Position numbers and translations under genes: made by a program. From the NCBI GenBank assembly GCA_011525695.1, contig WYBX01000042.1:1-64000 (forward strand): 64,000 bases of DNA, given 5' to 3'. This DNA comes from Verrucomicrobiia bacterium (lineage in GTDB: Bacteria > Verrucomicrobiota > Verrucomicrobiia > Opitutales > Opitutaceae). How positions within the stretch are numbered: position 1 is the first letter of the stretch; every line of letters starts with the position of its first letter. This document shows, in pieces, positions 16,252 through 26,600 of the stretch. Under the pieces are notes generated by a model, which saw only the letters and a program-made list of their open reading frames with translations, had not been told where the DNA came from and did no database searches.

Positions 16252-18408
16252 ATGGCTGACGCGCCGCTGACCTTCAGTGAATCCTGGTACCGGATTGCCC
16301 AGCAGCGGGTGTCGCTGCGCGCGCACGTGAGGGTCCGGCGGCAGCTTTTCCGGGGGGAGCGCTGGTACGTCCTGCACGATCCCTTCAACAACCAGTTCTA
16401 CCGGCTGCGGCCGGCGGCCTACGATTTTGTGGTGCGGCTGAGTTCGGACCGGACGGTGGATGCGGTCTGGAACGAGTGCTTCGAGGCGGATCCCGAGAAT
16501 GCACCGGGGCAGGAGGAGGCGATCAACCTGCTGGCGCAGCTCTACGCGGCCAACCTGCTCCATTCGGCGCTGGCGCCGGACAGCGCCCAGTTGTTCGAGC
16601 GCTACAAGAAACGGCGGCAGCGGGAAAAGCGGGCGATGCTGCTGAACATCATGTTTGCGCGGGTGCCGTTGCTCGACCCGGATGAGTTCCTGCAGCGCTG
16701 CCAGGGGTTTTCGAAGATCGCATTCGGGCGGGTCGGACTGGTTGTCTGGTGCGTGGTGATGCTGGCCGGGATCAAGACGGCGATCGATCACTGGCCGGAG
16801 CTGATGGACCAGGGAGAGGGGATACTGGCGCCGGGGAATCTCGTCTGGCTGTACCTCGGGCTGGTGGTGGTGAAGACCGTCCATGAATTCGGCCATGCCT
16901 TCGCCTGCCGGCGGTATGGCGGCGAGGTGCACACGATGGGCATCATGTTCCTGCTCTTCACGCCGGTGCCGTATATGGATGCGACCGCTTCCTGGTCCTT
17001 CCGCAGTCGGCGGCAACGGGCGCTGGTGGGGGCGGCGGGGATGATCGTCGAGATGTTCGTGGCGGCGCTGGCCTTGTTTGTCTGGGCGGCGACGGGGCCG
17101 GGGATCATCCACAGCGTCGCGTACAACATGATTTTCGTGGCTTCCGTCTCCACGTTCCTGTTCAACGCGAATCCGCTGCTGCGGTTCGACGGGTACTACA
17201 TCCTCTCGGACTTGCTGGACGTGCCCAACCTCCACCAGCGTTCCACCGGACTCCTGCGGCATGGCGTGGAGAAGTTCGCCTTCGGCTATCGCAAATCGAG
17301 ATCGCCGGCGCGTTCCCGGCGGGAGGCGGTCTGGCTGACGGTGTTCGCGATCAGCAGCGGATGCTACAAGGTGGTCGTTTTCTCCGCGATTCTGTTCTTT
17401 CTCGCGGACCGGTTCCTGATTCTGGGGATGCTCATGGCGGTGGTCTGTGCCATTGCCTGGGTATGCGTGCCGGTTTGGCGGCTCATCACGTACCTGGCCG
17501 GCAGCCCGCGGCTCGAGCGCACGCGCGCGCGGGCGGTGGGCGTGGTGCTGGGAGCCGTCGCGGTGCTGGTCCTGGTTCTGCAGGTGATGCCCTTTCCGAA
17601 TCGGTTTCGGGCGCCCGGAGTGCTGCAGGCAAAGTCGTATTCCGTGGTGGTCACCCAGGCGTCGGGTGAGCTCGAAGCGGTGCTGGCCCCGGATGGGGCG
17701 ATGGTCGAGGCCGGTGAGCCGCTGTTACGGATGAGCAGCAGGGAGATCGATCTGCGGCTCGCTGCGGCCCGGGCCCAGCTGGAGGAGACGGAGGCGATGC
17801 AGCGGCGCGCCTTGCGCCAGGCCACGGCGGATCTGAGTCCGCTGGCGACGCGCGCCGAGGCCGTCCGCCGGCTGATCGGCAGGCTCGAGGCGGAAAAGGC
17901 GGCGCTGATCGTGCTCGCCCCGCACCGCGGCCGCTGGGTCGCGCCGACCGTCCGGGACATGATCGGTGCGCGAATGGAGCGCGGGACCTCCGTGGGACAA
18001 CTGATCGACGAGTCGCAGTTCTATTTTTCCGCCATCGTGTCCCAGAATGAGGCGTCGCGACTCTTCGCGGACGAGATCCGGGGCTCGGAAATCAAGCTGG
18101 CGGGGCAGGCGGACACGACGCTGCCGGTCCGGGATCGGGTTGTGATTCCGGTGGATCGGCAGAATCTGCCTTCGGCGGCGCTGGGATGGGCGGGTGGCGG
18201 CGATCTGGCGGTGAACACGGCGGATCGCAGTGGGACGCAGGCGGCCGAGCCGTTTTTCGAGGTGCGCGCCACGGTGGAGCCAGCCGCAGCGGCCCATTTG
18301 CTGCATGGACGCGGAGGGCGAATCCGCTTCGAACTCGAGGCCGAGCCATTGTTGACCCAATGGGTCCGGCGGTTCCGGCAGTTGTTGCAGGCGCGTTACG
18401 GGATATGA
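16252..18408 (+). CDS. PqqD-like/M50 site-2 protease/HlyD fusion
   Basis: 718 residues. Residues 35-105 resemble a PqqD-type peptide-binding domain (WYVLHDPFNNQFYRLRPAAYDFV). Several membrane helices follow with the M50 zinc motif HEFGH at 211-215 and the second motif NPLLRFDGYY at 307-316, so all metal ligands of a site-2 protease are present. After further helices (363-448) comes a periplasmic lipoyl/barrel unit from about 455 (FRAPGVLQAKSYSVVVTQASGELEAVL) like HlyD adaptors. Combining peptide recognition, intramembrane protease fold and adaptor in one chain suggests the inner-membrane core of an export machine. Its stop overlaps the start of the SecA-like gene (ATGA). Confidence 0.85.
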   Translation: MADAPLTFSESWYRIAQQRVSLRAHVRVRRQLFRGERWYVLHDPFNNQFYRLRPAAYDFVVRLSSDRTVDAVWNECFEADPENAPGQEEAINLLAQLYAANLLHSALAPDSAQLFERYKKRRQREKRAMLLNIMFARVPLLDPDEFLQRCQGFSKIAFGRVGLVVWCVVMLAGIKTAIDHWPELMDQGEGILAPGNLVWLYLGLVVVKTVHEFGHAFACRRYGGEVHTMGIMFLLFTPVPYMDATASWSFRSRRQRALVGAAGMIVEMFVAALALFVWAATGPGIIHSVAYNMIFVASVSTFLFNANPLLRFDGYYILSDLLDVPNLHQRSTGLLRHGVEKFAFGYRKSRSPARSRREAVWLTVFAISSGCYKVVVFSAILFFLADRFLILGMLMAVVCAIAWVCVPVWRLITYLAGSPRLERTRARAVGVVLGAVAVLVLVLQVMPFPNRFRAPGVLQAKSYSVVVTQASGELEAVLAPDGAMVEAGEPLLRMSSREIDLRLAAARAQLEETEAMQRRALRQATADLSPLATRAEAVRRLIGRLEAEKAALIVLAPHRGRWVAPTVRDMIGARMERGTSVGQLIDESQFYFSAIVSQNEASRLFADEIRGSEIKLAGQADTTLPVRDRVVIPVDRQNLPSAALGWAGGGDLAVNTADRSGTQAAEPFFEVRATVEPAAAAHLLHGRGGRIRFELEAEPLLTQWVRRFRQLLQARYGI

Positions 18409-20390
18409 ACGCGATCACGATTGAGCACCGGCAATGCGCGGTGCCGCGGCGGCCTGAACCGCGGACCGGGATTGATGGCGTGGTGGACCATTGGATTGGC
18501 CGGCGCCGGCGCAGGAAAGGAGTGGTCGAGGAGCTCCGCCGGGAGGCCGAGGCGATTGATGCGAAGGCCGAGGACTGGAAATTTCTCTCGGAGCCCGCGT
18601 TGCGCCGGCATTTGCTCGAGTTTCGCGAGAAATTCCGGCGGCAGGGCCGTGGCGTGGAGAGCCTCGTTCCGGATGCCCTGGCGGCAATCCGGGAGGCGGC
18701 AGACCGGACGATGCGGATGCGGCCCTTCACCGTGCAAATCATGGGAGCGCTGGCGCTGCATCGCGGATGCCTCGCGGAGATGGCCACGGGTGAAGGGAAG
18801 ACGCTGACCGCAGCCGTCGCCGCGGTCCTTGCCGGATGGACGGGCGGGCCCTGCCACATTGTCACAGTCAACGACTACCTCGCACAGCGTGATGCGGACT
18901 GGCTGCGGCCGCTCTACGAGTTTTGCGGGGTATCGGTCGGGTGCGTGACCAGCGTCATGCCGCAGCAGGATCGGCTGCGGGGCTATGGCCGGGATGTGAC
19001 GTACACGACCAGCAAGGAAGTGGTGGCGGATTTCCTGCGGGACCGGCTGCGGCTGGGAGAGCGGCACCAGTTTGCCCGCCGATTGCTGCGGCGGCACCTG
19101 GCGCCGCACGAGGCTCCGCCCGGGCTCGTGATGCGCGGGCTCGATACGGCGATCATCGACGAGGCGGACAGCGTCCTGATCGACGAGGCGGTGACGCCGC
19201 TCATCATTTCCTCGCCCCGGGACAGCGCCGCCATGCGGGAGCTCTATGAAGGCGTGTGGCGGATTGCGCGGCGGCTGCATGCGGGAACGGACTACGCGAT
19301 CGACCTGCGTTATCGGGAGATTGTGATGCTGCCAGCCGGACGCCGGCGGGTGGAGGAATCTGCCGGCGAGCTGCCCGAAGCCTGGCGGGGTTCAGGGAGG
19401 CCGCTGGAACTGGTCGAGCAGGCGTTGAACGCCCGGGAATTCTTCCGGAAGGGGAAGCAGTACGTCGTGGAGGGTGGGCAGGTGGTCATTGTGGATGAAT
19501 TCACGGGGCGAATGATGCCGATGCGCAAATGGCGGCACGGGTTGCATCAGGCCATCGAAGCCAAGGAGGGGCTGCCAATCTCCTCGGTGGACCAGACCCT
19601 GGCACGGATCAGCTTCCAGCGCTATTTCAGGCTGTATCTAAAACTGGCCGGGATGACGGGCACGGCGCGGGAGGCCGCGGGTGAACTGTGGCAGAGCTAT
19701 CAGCTGCCGGTTATTCCGATCCCAACGAATCGACCGGTGAGGCGGCAGGAGGCCCCGGATCGGATCTTTTCGAGTATCGAGGACAAGTTGCAGGCGGTCG
19801 TGGAAGAGGTCGCACGCTGTCATGGCACCGGCCGGCCCGTCCTGGTGGGAACACGCAATGTGGTGACGAGCCAGGAGGTGGCCGGACGACTCGAAGCCCG
19901 CGGGCTGCCCTTCCATCTCCTGAATGCCCTCAATGACAAGGAGGAGGCGGATATCGTGGCCCGGGCGGGTCAGCCGGGTGCGATCACAATTGCGACCAAC
20001 ATGGCAGGGAGGGGAACCGACATCGTGCTCGGGCCGGGAGTGGCCGCCCAGGGCGGGCTGCATGTCATCGCGACCGAGCGTCACGAGTCGCACCGGATCG
20101 ACCGGCAACTGTTCGGGCGGGCGGCCCGGCAGGGCGATCCCGGCAGTGCCGTTGCGTTCATCAGTGCCGAAGATGAGCTGCTCCGGCGTTTCACGCCCGG
20201 TCCATTACTCCGGCTTTTCGGCTGGTCCGTGCGCCGGGGGCTGCCACTGGCCCGGAATCTCGGACGCGTGACCAACCGGCTCGTCCAGGGAAGGGCGCAG
20301 GCCCAGGCCTCCCGTTCGCGACAGAGCGTGATGAAATTGGATGTGTGGCTGGAAGAGGCCACGTCGTATTCCGGACCGATCCGCCACTAG
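18405..20390 (+). CDS. SecA-like ATPase, C-terminally short
   Basis: 661 residues against roughly 850-1000 for housekeeping SecA. Motor motifs are intact: MATGEGKT at 126-133 (Walker A), DEAD at 252-255, DEFTGR at 364-369, GMTGT at 416-420, TNMAGRGTDI at 531-540, and GRAARQGDPG at 571-580 where SecA has GRSGRQGDPG. The preprotein cross-linking region is short. The protein ends about 80 residues after the last motor motif, so the helical wing and the zinc-binding C-terminal linker are missing. It starts on the ATGA overlap with the M50 gene. I infer a dedicated ATPase for the nearby giant protein, not the general translocase. Confidence 0.88.
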   Translation: MNAITIEHRQCAVPRRPEPRTGIDGVVDHWIGRRRRRKGVVEELRREAEAIDAKAEDWKFLSEPALRRHLLEFREKFRRQGRGVESLVPDALAAIREAADRTMRMRPFTVQIMGALALHRGCLAEMATGEGKTLTAAVAAVLAGWTGGPCHIVTVNDYLAQRDADWLRPLYEFCGVSVGCVTSVMPQQDRLRGYGRDVTYTTSKEVVADFLRDRLRLGERHQFARRLLRRHLAPHEAPPGLVMRGLDTAIIDEADSVLIDEAVTPLIISSPRDSAAMRELYEGVWRIARRLHAGTDYAIDLRYREIVMLPAGRRRVEESAGELPEAWRGSGRPLELVEQALNAREFFRKGKQYVVEGGQVVIVDEFTGRMMPMRKWRHGLHQAIEAKEGLPISSVDQTLARISFQRYFRLYLKLAGMTGTAREAAGELWQSYQLPVIPIPTNRPVRRQEAPDRIFSSIEDKLQAVVEEVARCHGTGRPVLVGTRNVVTSQEVAGRLEARGLPFHLLNALNDKEEADIVARAGQPGAITIATNMAGRGTDIVLGPGVAAQGGLHVIATERHESHRIDRQLFGRAARQGDPGSAVAFISAEDELLRRFTPGPLLRLFGWSVRRGLPLARNLGRVTNRLVQGRAQAQASRSRQSVMKLDVWLEEATSYSGPIRH

Positions 20391-20481
20391 TGGCAGCGTG
20401 TCGGACTTTGGAACGGGACTGCGCCGCCGGATAGGAAGGAGGGAAGCAACACGCTGCCCGATTGCCTTCGGCATTTTTTTT
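20388..20481 (+). terminator. TAG-type 3'-end element with terminator, after the SecA-like gene
   Basis: It begins with the stop codon TAG. GGCAGCGTGT (20392-20401) pairs with ACACGCTGCC (20449-20458), then a small GCC-TTC-GGC hairpin is followed by eight T (20474-20481). It aligns closely with the reverse-strand element at 6868-6957. It probably ends transcription of the export operon before the giant gene. Confidence 0.7.
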
Positions 20482-20550
20482 CGCGCGAAAGGGACCATGG
20501 CTGTGGCGGGCAATCTGCATTTCGGATGAGGCATTTTTTAGGATATCACA

Positions 20551-20580
20551 TTGACATGCGTGCTGAGTGGTTCAGGTAAT
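20551..20580 (+). promoter_or_regulatory. candidate promoter of the giant gene
   Basis: A consensus -35 TTGACA at 20551-20556 is followed after 18 bases by GGTAAT (20575-20580), a 4-of-6 match to the -10. It lies after the terminator-like element and 74 bases before the start codon. The -10 is weak. Confidence 0.4.
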
Positions 20581-20653
20581 TCGGGCTTCCCACACAGGAT
20601 TTCGGTCCTGCCACTCCCACTTCAATCTGCCCCGCTCGTTCTGCTGACGCCGC

Positions 20654-23600
20654 GTGTCCCGCGATCGCTCCAGTCTTCGTACCTTTGATCTGGAGGGCCT
20701 CGAGCCGAGGCTCCTGCTGTCGGCCGATGGACTGGGCGTTGGCGAATTGAGGCCGCTCCAGCGCGCGGAGTCGCTTCAGGTCATCTCAGTTTCTGATTCC
20801 GCGCACGTGATCGAACGTGACGCGGCGGCTGAGTCGGACCTGTTTTCCGGCGTTGAAGACGAGCCCTTGGTTGCTCCCGCAGCGGCGGATTCAAGTGGCC
20901 AGGAAGTGCTGGAAGATGCCGCAAACGACGTGGCGGAACCGGCGCCGGTGGCGTCCTATTCCGTGGTTCCGACGGCGGCCACGACACTCAATGCGACGTC
21001 CCTGACGGGGCAGTCCGATCTTCTTTCCGAGCAGCTCACGACGACGCTGACGGCGGCGAACGGGCCTCCCGGTGGCGCGAATACGCAGGATCTCTCGAGT
21101 TTTGCCTTCGATAACGCCGATTCCTCGACGCCGATTCGTGTTGCGTCGACATCGCTCTCCGATCTTTCCGCCTTTTCCGATGATTCTCCCGATCGCGCAG
21201 CCGACCTTCCAGCCAACACGGTTGAACTTGGTGCGCTGAGAATCACAACCCTTTCGGTCTCGCTCCCGACGCTCGAGTCATTGTTCGACGGTTCGGGGAC
21301 CTCGGTGTCGATCACCGGGTCGATTTCGATCGACGGGTTCTTCTACCTTTCCGGCACGTTCACAATTTCGGCGCCGACGTCGGCCTCGGTCACGGTCCTC
21401 ACCGGGGACATCGCCAACCCGACGATTTCGAACGTCGAGGTTTGGGCCCTGTCGATCAGCGCCGTTGACGTCTACGCCTTTGTCGGCGCGGGCGGGCCGC
21501 AGAAGATCGACGCGAACAACAACGGCGTGCTGGAGGAGGCCGAACCGGACAACCCGGAGGCCGTGGGTCTGGCCATCAGCGGCCTGGACATCGGCTTGGT
21601 CATAATGAAGACCAAGACCACGATCACCCACCCGAGCGGGGGTGTGCCAGAAGTGCACAGCTTCTATGCTCTCCGCGCGACCGCGGATTATGCCGGGCTG
21701 ATCGGTGTGGGTTCGGCCTTCCAACTCGATGCCTATGACATCGAGGTCAACGTCAACACCGGCAATCCCTGGGTCGGAACGTTGATTACTCCGGTGGTCG
21801 ACTTCTCCGGTGCGGGCGAGTTCAGCATCCCGACCGGTGGCGATCCCATTGTGATCGATTATGACGGGCGGATTCTGGCGGCCTCGGCGGACCGGGTGCT
21901 GCTGCGGATCAGCGATTTTGTCTATATCAGCGGCGGGTTCAGCATCCGGGCGGGCGGCGTCCAGTATGTGGATGTCCAGACCAACCTGACCCCGACGCAG
22001 GCGACCACGGTGCTGGGCTCGCTGAAGGGGACCAACGCGGACAACACCGACACCACGCTTGGCGCGACCGCCGACGGGGACATGATCTTCAACCTGCCGG
22101 TCCAGACGCTGGAGATCGGGTTGTCGGACGTGGATGTGTTCGTCGGATATACCGATCCGGACAGCAACGTCCTCGAAACCGCGGCGGAGGCCACTGGCGA
22201 GTTGACCGAGGATGACTTGCTGGCCGCCCAGGCAATCGGCGTGTTTCTCGATGAGGCCGATTTGGGGATTCTGCTGAGCACAGCGCTGCAGGTGCCGCAG
22301 CTGGCGCTGGGAACCGGGACGTTGAACACCGCGTTCCTGAAGTTCTTCAGCCTGCGGGCGAGCGCGAACACCGTGGCGCTCATCGGAGTCCCGGCGCTGG
22401 ATTTGCGCGCCGACGAGTTGGAAGTGCGGGTCAACCAGGGTTCGTTCGTGCCGGCGGTGTGGCCGGTGGCCCCCGGACTGTTCCCACCGCCGGTCATCGA
22501 CTTCCTGACCAGTTTTCCGACGGGCACCCATTCAGTCGGCGATCCGGACAACGGTGACCGGACCGACGGTTTCCGGGTCCGCACCGGGACGTCGGCCAGT
22601 GCCTACCAGGGTCTATACTATAATGATCCCGTGGTTGGGGCCTCCGCCGACCGGGTGCTGCTCCGGATCAGTGACTTCGTCTATGTCAGCGGCGGGTTCA
22701 GCTTCAACAAGGGCGGGGTGGAGCATGTCGATGTCAGGACGAACCTGAATTCCACCCAGTCGAACTCCGTGCTCGGGCCGTTGAAGGGCACGAATCCCGA
22801 AAATACGGGGACGACGCTAGGGGCGGCCGCGGACGGCAGCATGATCTTCAACCTGCCAGTCCAGACGATCGAGGTGGGCCTGTCGAATGTGGACGTGTTC
22901 GTGGGTTACACGGATCCGGACAGCAATGTCCTCGAAACGGCGGCAAAGGATACGGGCGAGTTGACCAAGGATGATTTGCTGGATGCCCAGGCTATCGGAC
23001 TCTTCCTGGATGAAGCGGATCTCGGGATGATGCTGAGCAGCGCGCTTCCGGTGACGGGGGCCGGCACCCTGAACACGGCGTTCCTGAAGTTCTTCAGCCT
23101 GCGGGCGGGTACCGACCTGGTGGAACTGATCGGGGTCCCGGGATTAAACCTGAGCGTCGAGGAATTGGAGGTGCGGGTGAACCAGGGTTCGTTCGTGCCG
23201 GCGGCGTGGCCGGTGGCGCCGGGACTTTTCCCGCCCCCGGTCATTGACTATCTGACGAGTTACCCGGACGGTACGCATTCGGTCGGGGATCCGGACAATG
23301 ACGATCGGACCGATGGGTACCGCGTCCAGACCGGAACGTCGGCGACGGTCTTCCAGGGGCTGTACTACGACAATTCCGTGGTGGGCGCCTCGGCGGACCG
23401 GGTGCTGTTGCGGATCAGCGACTTTGTCTATGTCAGCGGCGCGTTCAGCTTCAACAAGGGCCAGGTCGAATACCTCGACATCAGGACCAACCTGAACGAG
23501 ACGCAGGCGACCCCGGTGCTGGGCCTGCTGAAGGGCTCGAATGCCGACAATACCGGCACGACGCTGGGGGCGGCTGCTGATGGCAGCATGATCTTCAACC

Positions 23601-26600
23601 TGCCGGTCCAGACGATCGAGGTGGGGCTGTCGAATGTAGACGTGTTCGTTGGCTACACGGATCCGGACAGCGATGTCCTGGAGACGGCCGCCACGACGAC
23701 GGGCGAGTTGACCCGGCAGAATCTGCTGGATGCCCAATCGATTGGGTTGTTCCTGGACGAAGCCGATCTCGGTTTGCTCCTGGGCAGCGCGCTGCCGGTA
23801 GTGGGTGCCGGGACGCTGAATACCGCGTTCCTGAAATTCACCAGCCTGCGGGCAAGCGCCGCGACTGTGGAATTGCTGGGAGTGCCTGGGCTTGACCTGA
23901 GGGTGGACGAGTTGGAGGTGCGGGTGAACCAGGGTTCCTATGTGCCGGCAACATGGCCGGTGGCACCGGGACTCTTCCCGCCGCCGGTGATTGACTTCCT
24001 GACCAGTTACCCAAACGGCACGCATTCGGTCGGGGATCCGGACAATGACGATCGGACCGATGGGTACCGCGTTCAGACGGGGACTTCTGCCACGTTCTAC
24101 CAGGGGTTGTACTACAATAACTCCGTGGTAGGCGCCTCGGCGGACCGGGTACTGCTGCGGATTAGCGACTTTGTCTATGTCAGCGGCGCCTTCAGCTTCA
24201 ACAAGGGCCAGGTCGAGTATCTCGATATCAAGACCAACCTGAACGAGACCCAGGCGACGCCGGTGCTCGGCTTGTTGAAGGGTGCGAATGCCGACAATAC
24301 CGGCACGACGCTGGGGGCGGCTGCGGACGGCAGCATGATCTTCAACCTGCCGGTCCAGACGATCGAAGTGGGGCTGTCGAATGTCGACGTGTTCGTGGGC
24401 TACACGGATCCGGACAGCAACGTGCTGGAAACGGCGGCCAAGGACACCGGTGAGTTGACGAAGGCGGATTTGCTGGCGGCGAACTCGATTGGGTTGTTCC
24501 TGGATGAAGCTGCCCTTGGGTTGCTCTTCGGCAGTGCGATGCCGGTAGCGCAATCCGCGCTGGGCACGGGCACGTTGAATGCAGCGTTCCTCAAGTTCAC
24601 GAGCCTTCGTGCAAGCGCCGATTTGGTGGAACTGATCGGGGTGCCCGGCCTAAACCTCAGCGTCGAGGAACTGGAAGTGCGGGTAAACCAGGGTTCCTAC
24701 GTGCCGGCGGCGTGGCCGGTGGCGCCGGGGCTGTTCCCGCCGCCGGTGATCGACTTCCCGACCAGCTACCCGGACGGCACGCATTCGGTCGGGGATCCGG
24801 ACAACGATGATCGGACCGACGGGTACCGCGTCCAGACCGGGACTTCTGCCACGTTCTACCAGGGGTTGTACTACGACAACTCGGTGGTGGGCGCCTCGGC
24901 GGACCGCGTGCTGCTGCGGATCAGCGACTTCGTTTATATCAGCGGTGCGTTCAGCTTCAACAAGGGCCAGGTCGAGTATCTCGATATCAAGACCAATTTG
25001 AACGAGACCCAGGCGACGCCGGTGCTGGGGCTGCTGAAGGGTGCGAACGCCGACAACACGGGGACGACTCTGGGGGCAAGCGCCGACGGCAGCATGATCT
25101 TCAACCTGCCGGTCCAGACGATCGAAGTGGGGCTGTCGAACGTGGATGTGTTCGTGGGTTATACCGACCCGGACAGCGATGTGCTGGAGACCGCTGCGGT
25201 GGACACCGGTGAGTTGACGAAGGCGGATTTGCTGGCGGCGAATTCGATCGGATTGTTCCTGGACGAAGCTGCCCTTGGCTTGCTCTTTGGCAGTGCAATG
25301 CCGGTGGCGCAAACCGCGCTGGGGGTGGGGACGCTGAACACCGCGTTTCTCAAATTCACGAGCCTGCGGGCAAGCGCCGACCTGGTGGAACTGATCGGGG
25401 TGCCCGGGCTCAATTTGAGCGTCGAGGAACTGGAAGTGCGGGTAAACCAAGGTTCCTACGTGCCGGCGGCGTGGCCGGTGGCGCCGGGGCTGTTCCCGCC
25501 GCCGGTGATCGACTTCCCGACCAGCTACCCGGACGGCACGCATTCGGTCGGGGATCCGGACAATGACGATCGGACCGACGGGTACCGCGTCCAGACCGGA
25601 ACCTCGGAGACGTTCTACCAGGGGTTGTACTACGACAACTCGGTGGTGGGCGCCTCGGCGGACCGCGTGCTGCTGCGGATCAGCGATTTCGTCTACATCA
25701 GCGGCGCTTTCAGCTTCAACAAGGGCCAGGTCGAATACGTCGACGTAAAAACCAACCTGAACGAGCTCCAGGCGACGCCGGTGCTGGGCCTGCTGAAAGG
25801 TGCGAACGCCGACAACACGGGGACGACGCTGGGGGCCAGCGCTGATGGCAGCATGATCTTCAACCTGCCGGTCCAGACGATCGAGGTGGGGATGTCGAAC
25901 GTGGATGTGTTCGTGGGTTACACCGACCCGGACAGCGACGTGCTGGAAACCGCTGCGGTGGACACGGGCGAACTGACCGAGACCGATCTGCTGGCGGCGG
26001 ACGCGATCGGCGTGTTCCTGGACGAAGCCGACCTCGGGCTGCTGCTGAGCAGCGCGCTGCCGGTGGCGCAAACCGCGCTTGGCACGGGCACGTTGAATGC
26101 GGCGTTCCTGAAATTCACCAGCCTGCGGGCGAGCGCGGATACGGTGAAGCTCATCGGGGTGCCGGGACTGGATCTCGAAGCCGATATGCTCGAGGTGCGG
26201 GTGAACCAGGGTTCGTTTGCTCCAGGAGCCTGGCCGGTCGCGCCGAACCTGTTCCCGCCGCCCGTCATCGACTTCCTCGCCAGCTATCCGACGGGCACAC
26301 ATGCGGCGGGCGATCCGGACAATGGTGATCGCACGGACGGCTATCGGGTGCAGACCGGCACCTCAGCCACGTTCTTCCAGGGATTGTATTATGATAACGT
26401 CGCGCTGGGCGCCTCCGCTGATCGCGTGCTGCTGCGGGTCAGCGATTTTGTCTATGTCAGTGGCGGATTCAGCTTCAACAAGGGCCGGGTCGAGCATGTC
26501 GACGTCAAGACCAACCTGAGCGAGCTGGAGGCGACGGCTGTCCTCGGCTCGCTGAAGGGCGCCAACGCGGACAACACCGGGACGACGCTGGGCGCAAGCG

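Noticed and set aside
18405..20390. Housekeeping secA
   Set aside because: Too short, lacks the C-terminal linker and wing, and is embedded in an exporter operon.
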